Positions 1 to 6,002 of a DNA stretch of 25,701 bases are shown piece after piece. Source of the stretch: a virus; the IMG/VR virus record IMGVR_UViG_3300028581_002271, positions 1-25,701 of that record. The stretch is one strand, 5' to 3'. The number at the start of each line of letters is the position of its first letter. The first letter of the stretch is position 1. The notes under the pieces were generated by a model. That model did no database searches. It worked only from the letters and a program-made list of their open reading frames with translations, and had not been told where the DNA came from. The position numbers and the translations under genes were made by a program.

Positions 1-1
1 A

Positions 2-232
2 AAAACTGCCATATATTATGCTCTCAACAATCTGGATCATGATGTGGTCACCAGTTGGTACAACAACAAAACCGAAGCTCAAGGTCACGTAAAAATAGTC
101 AGCAGTTATCCGCAAGGCGCAGGCTACTGTAGAGTAATTTTTAGTCAATTGATACACAAAGGCAGACAACGCAGTTTCAGCGAGACTGCTTGTGTGGATA
201 TGAGCCATTTGGGCTGGCGATTCATCAAATAA
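2..232 (+). CDS. Partial C-terminus of a surface-antigen-like protein
   Basis: The reading frame is open from the left edge of the window, so the N-terminus and any signal peptide are missing. About 76 residues remain. They resemble, from memory, the C-terminal domain of the Rickettsia 17-kDa surface antigen / RT0821-type outer-membrane family: a Trp near the start (SWYNNKTEAQGHVKI), a central Gly-x-Tyr-Cys-Arg (GYCRVIF), then a Thr-Ala-Cys followed by a final Gly-Trp-Arg-Phe before the stop. The two Cys spaced about 22 residues apart match the pair usual in that family. An internal ATG at 44 exists but has no ribosome binding site and would cut into the domain. The role in a phage is unknown; a virion or envelope-facing function is possible. 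Assignment is from motif recall only. Confidence 0.6.
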   Translation, partial: KTAIYYALNNLDHDVVTSWYNNKTEAQGHVKIVSSYPQGAGYCRVIFSQLIHKGRQRSFSETACVDMSHLGWRFIK

Positions 233-236
233 ATCT

Positions 237-244
237 GATAAATA
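237..244 (+). promoter_or_regulatory. T4-late-like promoter box GATAAATA
   Basis: GATAAATA matches the T4 late promoter consensus TATAAATA at seven of eight positions. It lies 20 bases before the ATG at 265, leaving room for a short leader that contains the AAGGA ribosome binding site. One of several such boxes that sit only in intergenic gaps of this window. Confidence 0.6.
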
Positions 245-264
245 TATCCTAACAAGGATATTAA

Positions 265-1809
265 ATGTTATTGGGCATAGTCACATTATTGACAGCATTT
301 GCATTGAGTTCAGCCGCAATTTATTTTTCGGTGATAGGACTTGTGGCCATATTTTCAGGTGCCGCAGTGCCCATCATATTCATGGGAGTCACTCTGGAGA
401 TTGCCAAACTGGTCACTGCCAGTTGGCTGTATAGAAATTGGCACCTAGCAGCTAGATATATGAAATACTACATGAGTATTGCCATATTCATACTGATGGT
501 GATCACCAGCATGGGAGTGTTTGGATTCCTATCCAAATCGCATCTACAACAGGGAGCCACATCCAGCAATAACACACAACAAATTCAAATCATCAACAGT
601 CAAATCAAAGCTGAACAGGATGTGATTGAGCGTCAGCAAGACATTATCCGACGTAATTCAGGAGCGGGTGGTGGAGCAGGTGAACGCATAGCCCAACTGC
701 GAGAAAGAATCAAACAATTAGACCGAGAAGTGGAAGCCTACACTTCACAAGGAGCCACCAGCACCATATTCAATGACAAAGTGGCCAAAGGCATAGAACT
801 TAAAAAACAACAGCAGTCTGAACGCGACGGCATTGACAGAGAGATCAAACAGTTGACCACTGCCAATCAAGGCAACAACTCTGCAGCAGAAGCACAGATT
901 GCTCGCAGTCAACAACGCATACAGCAATTGATCAATCAGCGAGCTCCGCTACAAACCACACAGATCACATTGGATGCTGAAATTGGTCCTATCAAATACA
1001 TTGGGGAATTGTTTGTGGACCTAGGCATGGTGGACAAAGTCAATACTGATATGGCAGTGCGTTGGATCATTGTGTTGATTATTATTGTGTTTGATCCATT
1101 GGCAGTGTTGTTATTGATTGCAGGACAACAAAGTATAAGACAAGCCAGAGGCAACACAGGCGGTGGCAGCAATTCTCCCACAGCACCCATAATAGATCCC
1201 ACTCCAATATTGAAAAAAATCAGCGAAAAATTTAAGGAATTTCCTTTCAAAAAAAAAGACTCTGATGTGAATAAACTGAGCACATTAGTGCCAGTCAAAA
1301 CCAACACAGATTCCATGACCACAGGATTAAGACTGAGTGCTTTGATGCCCGCCAAACCAGCACCAATGCCTATAGAAACTCCTGCTGTGCCTCTCACGCA
1401 AACTGAAGTTATAGACACTGAAGATGGTGACACATTGGAAATTGTAACTGAAGCACACAAGACTAGACTGCAATATTTTAATGCTCAAAAAGACAAAGCC
1501 AAAGAATGGAAAGGACTTCAAACCAATCCAAGAAACACCATCAAAAGATTGAGATTCAATTATGTGGCAGGTTTTATCGATAAATTGCCTTGGGAGACTG
1601 AAGAAACAGTCACACCGCCCATGCCCATAGATCAATGGAATCAAATGTTGGAACAAGCAGAAAAAGCATTGGAACAAGACACAGAAAAAAAAACCAAAAG
1701 TTATATCATCAAAGAAGATCAGCAACAAGTGAGAAAAACGGTAGAAGAAGAATACATTCAAAACGAAGAACAGTCAGATCAATCAATCTGGAATCGCATC
1801 AAAAAATAA
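265..1809 (+). CDS. Membrane-anchored coiled-coil protein, conserved in T4-like marine phages
   Basis: A 514-residue protein with a clear membrane and coil architecture. Three hydrophobic segments lie at about residues 2-20, 24-45 and 70-90, followed by a long Gln/Glu/Arg-rich heptad-like region (about 95-240), a fourth hydrophobic segment at about 266-288 (WIIVLIIIVFDPLAVLLLIA), and a charged tail of about 225 residues with Pro/Thr-rich and Glu-rich parts. The start at 265 is supported by AAGGA six bases upstream and by the late-like box at 237. I recall homologues annotated only as coil-containing proteins in marine T4-like phages. The topology suggests an inner-membrane protein with a large coiled domain on one side and a soluble tail on the other. 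Function is not known. Confidence 0.85.
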   Translation: MLLGIVTLLTAFALSSAAIYFSVIGLVAIFSGAAVPIIFMGVTLEIAKLVTASWLYRNWHLAARYMKYYMSIAIFILMVITSMGVFGFLSKSHLQQGATSSNNTQQIQIINSQIKAEQDVIERQQDIIRRNSGAGGGAGERIAQLRERIKQLDREVEAYTSQGATSTIFNDKVAKGIELKKQQQSERDGIDREIKQLTTANQGNNSAAEAQIARSQQRIQQLINQRAPLQTTQITLDAEIGPIKYIGELFVDLGMVDKVNTDMAVRWIIVLIIIVFDPLAVLLLIAGQQSIRQARGNTGGGSNSPTAPIIDPTPILKKISEKFKEFPFKKKDSDVNKLSTLVPVKTNTDSMTTGLRLSALMPAKPAPMPIETPAVPLTQTEVIDTEDGDTLEIVTEAHKTRLQYFNAQKDKAKEWKGLQTNPRNTIKRLRFNYVAGFIDKLPWETEETVTPPMPIDQWNQMLEQAEKALEQDTEKKTKSYIIKEDQQQVRKTVEEEYIQNEEQSDQSIWNRIKK

Positions 1810-1826
1810 ACCCATAACTACTATTG

Positions 1827-2204
1827 ATGAGTAAAATCAATCTAATCACAGCACCAGACAGACTGCACAACCACAATGTGAGTGTGCTGCTGATCAATCC
1901 CAGTGATGCTGTGAAATTGGATTTCAATCGTGCAGTATTAAATTTGAACAAAGACATCAATCTTTATCTGTATGAAACTTCAATCAACAACGATGAATGG
2001 TTGATCACTGTGAGCAACACCGTGGATCATATAGTGTTGGATATCAGCCACACTGGCAAAGATTTTTGGTTGTTGGGATATCTGCTGAGTCAACCTCACA
2101 CTCATTATATCAGTGTGCAAGATCCCACACCTTATCATTTGTTGTGTGCGAATAGAATATATGATTTCACTGCACTGGTGGAAAAAATCAATAAGAAGGA
2201 TTAA
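1827..2204 (+). CDS. Conserved hypothetical phage protein
   Basis: About 125 residues starting at ATG 1827; a TTG just before it (1824) is a less likely start. The gene follows the membrane protein after 17 bases and ends three bases before the 2OG oxygenase, so all three are probably co-transcribed. The sequence reads as a small alpha/beta domain: a hydrophobic strand (VSVLLINPS), a second strand (INLYLYE), then VDHIVLDIS and HYISVQDPTP. No catalytic motif or membrane segment is visible. I recall similar small proteins in cyanophages without an assigned role. Confidence 0.75.
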   Translation: MSKINLITAPDRLHNHNVSVLLINPSDAVKLDFNRAVLNLNKDINLYLYETSINNDEWLITVSNTVDHIVLDISHTGKDFWLLGYLLSQPHTHYISVQDPTPYHLLCANRIYDFTALVEKINKKD

Positions 2205-2207
2205 TAT

Positions 2208-2801
2208 ATGCCCATGCGAGCTGATCTGTGGTTTCCACAGATTGTTTGGAAAGACACACTGACCTCGGTGGACAATGCTGCCATTAGAGCACACGTGCTG
2301 GAGACCAAAGCGAATAATAAAGGCAAAACAGCCACCAATCAGCTGGGTTGGCAGAGTGAAGACTATCTGCTGGACAGTGGCAGACCCATACAGGTGGATC
2401 ATATGATACGTGTTCTAAACACTCACGTGCAAGACTGTGCCCGTCAAGGCAGTTTGCCACCTTTGCGAATCTGTAATTTTTGGTTCAATGTGAATCCCAA
2501 AGGATCCTACAACACCCTACACAATCATCAACACAGTGTGCTGAGTGGTGTGTACTACATCGACATACCAGATCAGAACATGGGCAGCATTGAATTTCAC
2601 AGATCAGATGAAGCACAGTACTACATACCAGACAATTTGGACAGATACACTCAGTTCACCAGTCACAAAGCCACCTACCATCCTGTGACAGGCATGCTGT
2701 TGATATTCCCCAGCTGGCTCAAACATTTTGTACACAGCAATCAAAGCGAACAAGCACGCATATCCATGAGTTTTAACACAGAATTGGATTTGCAAAAATA
2801 A
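2208..2801 (+). CDS. 2OG-Fe(II) oxygenase (TIGR02466-like)
   Basis: Predicted 2-oxoglutarate- and Fe(II)-dependent oxygenase of 197 residues. Visible family features are the His-rich motif at about residues 105-109 (LHNHQHS) running into SGVYYI, the GMLLIFPSWLKH segment with the distal iron-ligand His at about 173, and a 2OG-binding Arg in ARISMSFN at about 184. This pattern is typical of the TIGR02466 / PF13759-type oxygenases common in marine T4-like phages, whose substrates are not established. The start at 2208 has a strong AAGAAGGA just upstream (2193-2200). The upstream gene ends three bases before. The C-terminus is followed almost directly by the hsp20 promoter. Confidence 0.88.
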   Translation: MPMRADLWFPQIVWKDTLTSVDNAAIRAHVLETKANNKGKTATNQLGWQSEDYLLDSGRPIQVDHMIRVLNTHVQDCARQGSLPPLRICNFWFNVNPKGSYNTLHNHQHSVLSGVYYIDIPDQNMGSIEFHRSDEAQYYIPDNLDRYTQFTSHKATYHPVTGMLLIFPSWLKHFVHSNQSEQARISMSFNTELDLQK

Positions 2802-2814
2802 TTGCCAAAATCTC

Positions 2815-2843
2815 TTGACTTTTGCCACAATAATCATTATATT
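2815..2843 (+). promoter_or_regulatory. Sigma70-like promoter of hsp20
   Basis: TTGACT (2815-2820) and TATATT (2838-2843) are separated by exactly 17 bases. The predicted transcription start is near 2850, giving a leader of about 74 bases before the hsp20 ATG. The same TTGACT-N17 arrangement recurs before five other genes in the window. Confidence 0.8.
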
Positions 2844-2849
2844 AATACA

Positions 2850-2923
2850 GTCACAATAGTGTGACCCAACTGTATGAATTGCCGCATGGGATTCATACAC
2901 AACTCGCTAAAAAGGAGAAAACT
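2850..2923 (+). promoter_or_regulatory. ROSE-like RNA thermometer in the hsp20 leader (candidate)
   Basis: The leader can fold into three successive hairpins. Hairpin I pairs GTCAC 2850-2854 with GTGAC 2861-2865. Hairpin II is a 9-bp stem, TGTATGAAT 2871-2879 with ATTCATACA 2891-2899. Hairpin III pairs CUC(G)CU 2903-2908 with the Shine-Dalgarno AGGAG 2913-2917 around a four-A loop, with G2906 bulged. The anti-Shine-Dalgarno contains UCGCU, matching the U(U/C)GCU signature of ROSE thermometers. Those are known upstream of small heat-shock genes in proteobacteria, with the last hairpin covering the ribosome binding site. The spacing from AGGAG to ATG is six bases. Hairpin III is short, consistent with melting on mild warming. 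Folding was done by eye. Confidence 0.65.
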
Positions 2924-3370
2924 ATGAACAATAGAGCACTAACTATCTTTAATCAACTGAGACCCGTTACAGTGGGCTTTGATAACTTCTTTGATCATTT
3001 CGAAAGAATGTTTGAAGGAGATATAATGGCTCCTGCTGTGAACTATCCACCATACAATATTGTGAGAACTGGCAGAAATCAGTTCAATATTGAATTGGCA
3101 TTGGCAGGTTACAACAAGAAAGACATTGAAGTGACTGTGGAAGAAGGCCAATTGACTGTGAAATCCAAAAGAGCGGACAGCACACAATCAAAAGACGCCA
3201 ATGGTGAGATACTGCACAAAGGCATCGCCAGTAGATATTTTGAAAGATCGTTCACCATCGCTGATGATATCGAAATCAAAGGCGCTGAGCTGAAGGATGG
3301 TCTTTTGACCATATCACTGGAAAAGATAGTACCTGAGTCTAAAAAACTTAGAACCATCGAAATCCTATAA
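2924..3370 (+). CDS. hsp20: Small heat-shock protein Hsp20 (IbpA-like)
   Basis: A 148-residue ATP-independent holdase chaperone of the alpha-crystallin/Hsp20 family. The N-terminal part carries the FDNFFDHFERMF segment seen in IbpA-type proteins. The alpha-crystallin domain runs from about residue 40 (YNIVRTGRNQFNIELALAGY) through EGQLTVKSKR to the conserved GLLTISLEK near residue 130. A C-terminal I-x-I-like motif (TIEIL) closes the protein. The start at 2924 is preferred over the in-frame ATG at 2861 because AAAGGAG lies directly before it and 2861 falls within the structured leader. Hsp20 genes are common in marine T4-like phages and are thought to help virion assembly or protect host proteins. 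Own promoter, own leader and a 3' hairpin suggest a single-gene transcript. Confidence 0.93.
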   Translation: MNNRALTIFNQLRPVTVGFDNFFDHFERMFEGDIMAPAVNYPPYNIVRTGRNQFNIELALAGYNKKDIEVTVEEGQLTVKSKRADSTQSKDANGEILHKGIASRYFERSFTIADDIEIKGAELKDGLLTISLEKIVPESKKLRTIEIL

Positions 3371-3378
3371 TACAAATC

Positions 3379-3402
3379 TAAGGGCGTGGCAACACGCCCT
3401 TA
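3379..3402 (+). terminator. Strong hairpin after hsp20, possible terminator
   Basis: A perfect 10-bp stem (TAAGGGCGTG with CACGCCCTTA) is capped by a GCAA tetraloop. It lies nine bases after the hsp20 stop and abuts the late-like box of clpS. No run of T follows, so it may act as a transcript-stabilising 3' end or processing structure rather than an intrinsic terminator. Confidence 0.6.
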
Positions 3403-3409
3403 CTAAATA
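3402..3409 (+). promoter_or_regulatory. Late-like promoter box ACTAAATA before clpS
   Basis: ACTAAATA sits eight bases before the clpS ATG at 3418 and directly follows the hsp20 hairpin. If used like a T4 late box, the mRNA would start within a few bases of the ATG. There is no Shine-Dalgarno in the gap. Confidence 0.45.
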
Positions 3410-3417
3410 TAAAATAT

Positions 3418-3720
3418 ATGAGCAAAACCAAAACAGATGTGGTGATTGATGAGAAGGTTCAGCAGATAGTGTTGGAACCAGAACCAGTCAAGGTCATCAT
3501 GCTGAATGATGATATCACACCGGTGGATTTTGTGGTGGAATTATTAATCAAGATATTCAAACACACACAAGAGTCAGCCAAAGAAATCACACTCAAAATA
3601 CACACCGAAGGCAGCAGTGTGGTGGGAGCATACAGTTTCGAAGTGGCCGAACAGAAAACCAAAGAAGCCATAGAAGAATCCAGAAGCAGAGGATTTCCTC
3701 TACAAGTAAGAATGGAATAA
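3418..3720 (+). CDS. clpS: ClpS adaptor (N-end rule substrate selector)
   Basis: 100 residues, close to the normal ClpS length. ClpS binds proteins with destabilising N-terminal residues and delivers them to ClpAP. The core motif LNDDITPVDFVVELL matches E. coli LNDDYTPMEFVVEVL. The substrate-pocket residues are present with an offset of four: Asn30, Asp31, Asp32, Thr34 and His62 correspond to E. coli Asn34, Asp35, Asp36, Thr38 and His66. The E. coli gate residue Met40 is Val36 here, which could relax or shift residue preference. The C-terminal half (AEQKTKEA ... FPLQVRME) also matches. A phage clpP lies at 7358, but no ClpA or ClpX is in the window, so host unfoldase would be needed. The next gene starts two bases after the stop. 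Confidence 0.93.
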   Translation: MSKTKTDVVIDEKVQQIVLEPEPVKVIMLNDDITPVDFVVELLIKIFKHTQESAKEITLKIHTEGSSVVGAYSFEVAEQKTKEAIEESRSRGFPLQVRME

Positions 3721-3721
3721 T

Positions 3722-4252
3722 ATGAGCCTCAAAGATCTCACTTGGGAACATCACAAAAACGCAGAGCGTCAAAAGTTTGTGAAGGTGATGTTTTCAGGCA
3801 GCATAGATCCCAAACTCTACGCAGAATTTTTATTCAATCAACATCAAGCCTACGATCTGTTGGAGGCCATGTCTATGGCACATGGATTGTTCAATGACAT
3901 GCCTGATGTGCGAAGAGCTCCAAAAATTTATGAAGATTTTAAAGAGTTGTGGCAGAATGATGTGTCGTTAGAAATCAAAAACAGCACTAAAGAATATCTT
4001 GCACATCTTAAAACAATCAAAGACAACCCCACAGCACTGATGGCGCATATCTATGTGCGACACATGGGTGATCTGTCAGGTGGCCAAATGATTCGCAAAA
4101 AAGTGCCAGGCATGGGTAAAATGTTTGATTTTGAAGACAGAGACAAGGCCAAAGAAGTTATCAGATCCAAGATCAATGATTCAATGGCAGATGAAGCAAA
4201 AAAATGTTTTGAATTTGCCACTGCCTTGTTTAAAGAAATGATCAATGACTAA
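3722..4252 (+). CDS. ho1: Heme oxygenase
   Basis: 176 residues. Heme oxygenase opens heme to biliverdin IXalpha, CO and Fe2+ using reduced ferredoxin or a similar donor. The proximal heme ligand is His11 in the HxxAE motif (TWEHHKNAER). The distal-helix signature GDLSGGQ lies at residues 116-122 within YVRHMGDLSGGQMIRKK. The length is shorter than cyanobacterial Ho1 (about 240), as expected for compact phage forms. It overlaps the small ORF at 4245 by eight bases and is followed by a bilin reductase, so the two enzymes of bilin synthesis are in one operon. Phage heme oxygenases are known from cyanophages and from uncultured marine viruses carrying pcyX. Confidence 0.93.
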   Translation: MSLKDLTWEHHKNAERQKFVKVMFSGSIDPKLYAEFLFNQHQAYDLLEAMSMAHGLFNDMPDVRRAPKIYEDFKELWQNDVSLEIKNSTKEYLAHLKTIKDNPTALMAHIYVRHMGDLSGGQMIRKKVPGMGKMFDFEDRDKAKEVIRSKINDSMADEAKKCFEFATALFKEMIND

Positions 4253-4427
4253 AAAGAAAAAATTCAAAGACTTCCCGGGTAATCTTATCAAAATAAAAGT
4301 GTTGGAAGATGAAATTGACTATTTTAAAACACAGATTCAAGAACACGACACAGGTCATATCTACACCACCATAGACACACTGAAAGACAGAGTGAGAGAA
4401 CTCAAAGGTCTACCAGAAGAATATTAG
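4245..4427 (+). CDS. Small charged helical protein between heme oxygenase and bilin reductase
   Basis: 60 residues, rich in Lys, Glu and Asp, with a heptad-like stretch (IKVLEDEIDYFKTQIQEHD) suggesting a short coiled coil. The ATG overlaps the end of the heme oxygenase gene by eight bases, and the bilin reductase begins one base after its stop, which implies translational coupling of all three. No function is recognised. Its fixed place inside the pigment operon makes it a candidate partner or simply a hitchhiker. Confidence 0.75.
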   Translation: MTKKKKFKDFPGNLIKIKVLEDEIDYFKTQIQEHDTGHIYTTIDTLKDRVRELKGLPEEY

Positions 4428-4428
4428 C

Positions 4429-5124
4429 ATGAGCAATATCTGGAATATCCTCATAGAATGCAAGGACGATATCATCAAAGAATTTGATTTGCGAGGTCAA
4501 GAAATTCAAGAACCCGGCATGAGCAGATTCAATCAACCTGAAAATGGTTGGATCAATAGAGTGTGGCAGACCGAACACTGTCGTCGCTGTCACATAGATG
4601 TGGTGGATGCTAGACAAAGCAAAGGTCTTTGGATGATGCATGTGTGTGTATTTCCCAATCTGCACAACAACGGTCCCATATATGGATTTGATGTCATAGC
4701 AGGAGAGCACAAGATGACAGGTGCATTCCATGACTTTTCACGCAGTTCAGGAGGAGAACAGCATCCACTGATAGAATGGTATCATCAAGCAGTGTCAGAG
4801 TTTGTGCCTAGTAAGAAAAGAAAATTGCCAGAGTGGGCATTGAATATATTTTCAGGCAGCATGATTGCTGCAGGCAATGTGCAAACTGATGAAGAAGCCA
4901 CAGCCATAGTGAATCTTGCAGTGAACAATCTACGAGTGTATTTTGACAGCATAGGACAATATGCTCACACTGCTAAGGAAGCAGACACCATTGAGGCACA
5001 GAACTATTACTGTCACAATCAGCAACAGAATCCACACACACCCAGAGTGATGAAGAGTTTGGGTCTGGCCGAAGCAGATGTGGAATTGTTCTGTACTGAT
5101 GCACTATTTCCCAAAATACGATAA
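4429..5124 (+). CDS. pcyX: Ferredoxin-dependent bilin reductase, PcyA/PcyX-like
   Basis: 231 residues, of the ferredoxin-dependent bilin reductase (FDBR) family, which reduces biliverdin to phycobilins. The core block runs MMHVCVFPN ... IYGFDVIAG ... MTGAFHDFS. Aligned by eye to Synechocystis PcyA, His71 matches the catalytic His88 and Asp88 matches Asp105 (same 17-residue spacing). PcyA Glu76, needed for 18-vinyl reduction, appears as Asp57 in CHIDVV. Retaining the His/Asp pair while losing Glu76 fits PcyX, the PcyA-related viral enzyme reported to make phycoerythrobilin from biliverdin, better than PcyA itself. The symbol is therefore provisional; PebS or another FDBR remains possible. It directly follows heme oxygenase and a small ORF in one operon. 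Confidence 0.85.
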   Translation: MSNIWNILIECKDDIIKEFDLRGQEIQEPGMSRFNQPENGWINRVWQTEHCRRCHIDVVDARQSKGLWMMHVCVFPNLHNNGPIYGFDVIAGEHKMTGAFHDFSRSSGGEQHPLIEWYHQAVSEFVPSKKRKLPEWALNIFSGSMIAAGNVQTDEEATAIVNLAVNNLRVYFDSIGQYAHTAKEADTIEAQNYYCHNQQQNPHTPRVMKSLGLAEADVELFCTDALFPKIR

Positions 5125-5175
5125 ACCTGATTTAAAAAACCGCACAGTGCTTGATTTTTTTTGGCGTTGCTGTGT

Positions 5176-5204
5176 TTGACAGACTGTGCCAATGTTGTTA
5201 TAAT
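5176..5204 (+). promoter_or_regulatory. Consensus sigma70 promoter
   Basis: TTGACA (5176-5181), a 17-base spacer and TATAAT (5199-5204): a perfect sigma70 consensus. Only six bases separate the -10 box from the ATG at 5211, so the transcript should begin at or next to the start codon. A T8 tract at about 5156-5163 precedes it. Confidence 0.85.
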
Positions 5205-5210
5205 GATAGT

Positions 5211-5399
5211 ATGATTACCAACACCTATCAAGAGGTCATCCGCAAAGTCAAAGTGATTTACGAAAAGTCTTTGGAATTACAACAGATTATCAATCAAGTG
5301 CCCTGCACAGTGACCGAAAATGAATTGCATTATCTTATCAACGACATACAGGCTTTGTCAAGAGAAGTGGCCAATACCTACAACCTTATACAAAAATGA
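5211..5399 (+). CDS. Small hypothetical protein, predicted leaderless
   Basis: 62 residues from ATG 5211 (MITNTYQEVIRKV). The upstream in-frame start at 5151 is rejected because the consensus promoter lies inside that extension. The protein is mostly helical with heptad-like hydrophobics (VIRKVKVIYEKSLELQQII) and no Cys, signal or membrane segment. Its stop overlaps the start of the metalloprotease at 5396 (ATGA), so it leads that operon. No family recognised. Confidence 0.7.
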   Translation: MITNTYQEVIRKVKVIYEKSLELQQIINQVPCTVTENELHYLINDIQALSREVANTYNLIQK

Positions 5400-5878
5400 T
5401 TATATCCATCACAGGCGGCAAGCCTAAACTCAAAGATCTAGCAGAAAGCATGATTAGATATGCTGCTGATCTACTGATGGATAAAAAACTCATTAAAAAA
5501 TTAACAGTGGATTTGGAATTCAGCAGGACTTTGTACAAAGATGATGCCATGCTGGCTGAGATCGACTTTGATGACAGACTAAAAAAACCTAGAGAATTCA
5601 CCATCACTGTGGACAGCACAGTGCCCATGAGACGCATTATGGAATCCATTGCCCACGAGATGATACATCTCAAACAATATGCCACTGGCGAAATGCAAGA
5701 CACAGACAGGTCTGAAGTGGTCAAATGGAAAGGACTGGACATTAATCTACAACAATGGGAGTATTGGGATCGACCATGGGAGATAGAAGCTCATGGCAAA
5801 GAGTTGGGCATTTTCATTAGATGGGCTGAACATCACAATCACAGCAAAGAATCTTGGACACAGGAGCAATATGTCTAA
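5396..5878 (+). CDS. SprT/WLM-like zinc metalloprotease
   Basis: 160 residues with an HExxH zinc-binding motif at 87-91 (AHEMIHLKQY) on a predicted helix. The His-x-x-x-His-Leu-x-Gln context resembles SprT/Spartan-type domains. A second acidic/His helix (WEIEAHGKELG, about 125-136) is a likely source of the third ligand. The N-terminal half has a beta-hairpin-like region (FTITVDSTV). The start overlaps the previous stop by four bases. It is followed by a one-helix microprotein and by a second HExxH protein at 6003. Substrate unknown; SprT-like proteins elsewhere cut DNA-protein crosslinks, but there is no direct evidence for that here. Confidence 0.75.
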   Translation: MIISITGGKPKLKDLAESMIRYAADLLMDKKLIKKLTVDLEFSRTLYKDDAMLAEIDFDDRLKKPREFTITVDSTVPMRRIMESIAHEMIHLKQYATGEMQDTDRSEVVKWKGLDINLQQWEYWDRPWEIEAHGKELGIFIRWAEHHNHSKESWTQEQYV

Positions 5879-5978
5879 AACACAGAATAAAACTCCCAGT
5901 TTACACAAGTTTTTTTATTCAGTTTTAACAATAATGCTGATATTGATGTTGCTTTGCCTGTGGGGAATACTTAAATAG
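5871..5978 (+). CDS. 35-residue single-pass membrane microprotein
   Basis: Starts at ATG 5871, eight bases inside the metalloprotease gene, with an AGGAG four bases before it. After a polar Lys-rich N-terminus (MSKTQNKTPSLHK) comes one strong hydrophobic helix (FFYSVLTIMLILMLLCLWGIL), so the likely topology is a cytoplasmic N-terminus with one membrane span. It lies between two HExxH proteins. Small membrane peptides in phages can be pore or regulatory peptides, but nothing here distinguishes those options. Confidence 0.6.
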   Translation: MSKTQNKTPSLHKFFYSVLTIMLILMLLCLWGILK

Positions 5979-6002
5979 TGATGAAACATTTGGTGTGCTA
6001 CT

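Noticed and set aside
936-1460. Long minus-strand open frame (174 codons) opposite the membrane protein
   Set aside because: It mirrors the reverse strand of a clearly real gene, has low-complexity Ser/Val/Leu composition and no ribosome binding site or promoter.
5125-5165. A6 and T8 tracts after the bilin reductase that could be a terminator
   Set aside because: No GC-rich stem lies before the T tract; GCAC/GTGC overlap too closely to form a hairpin. Left as a possible weak end only.
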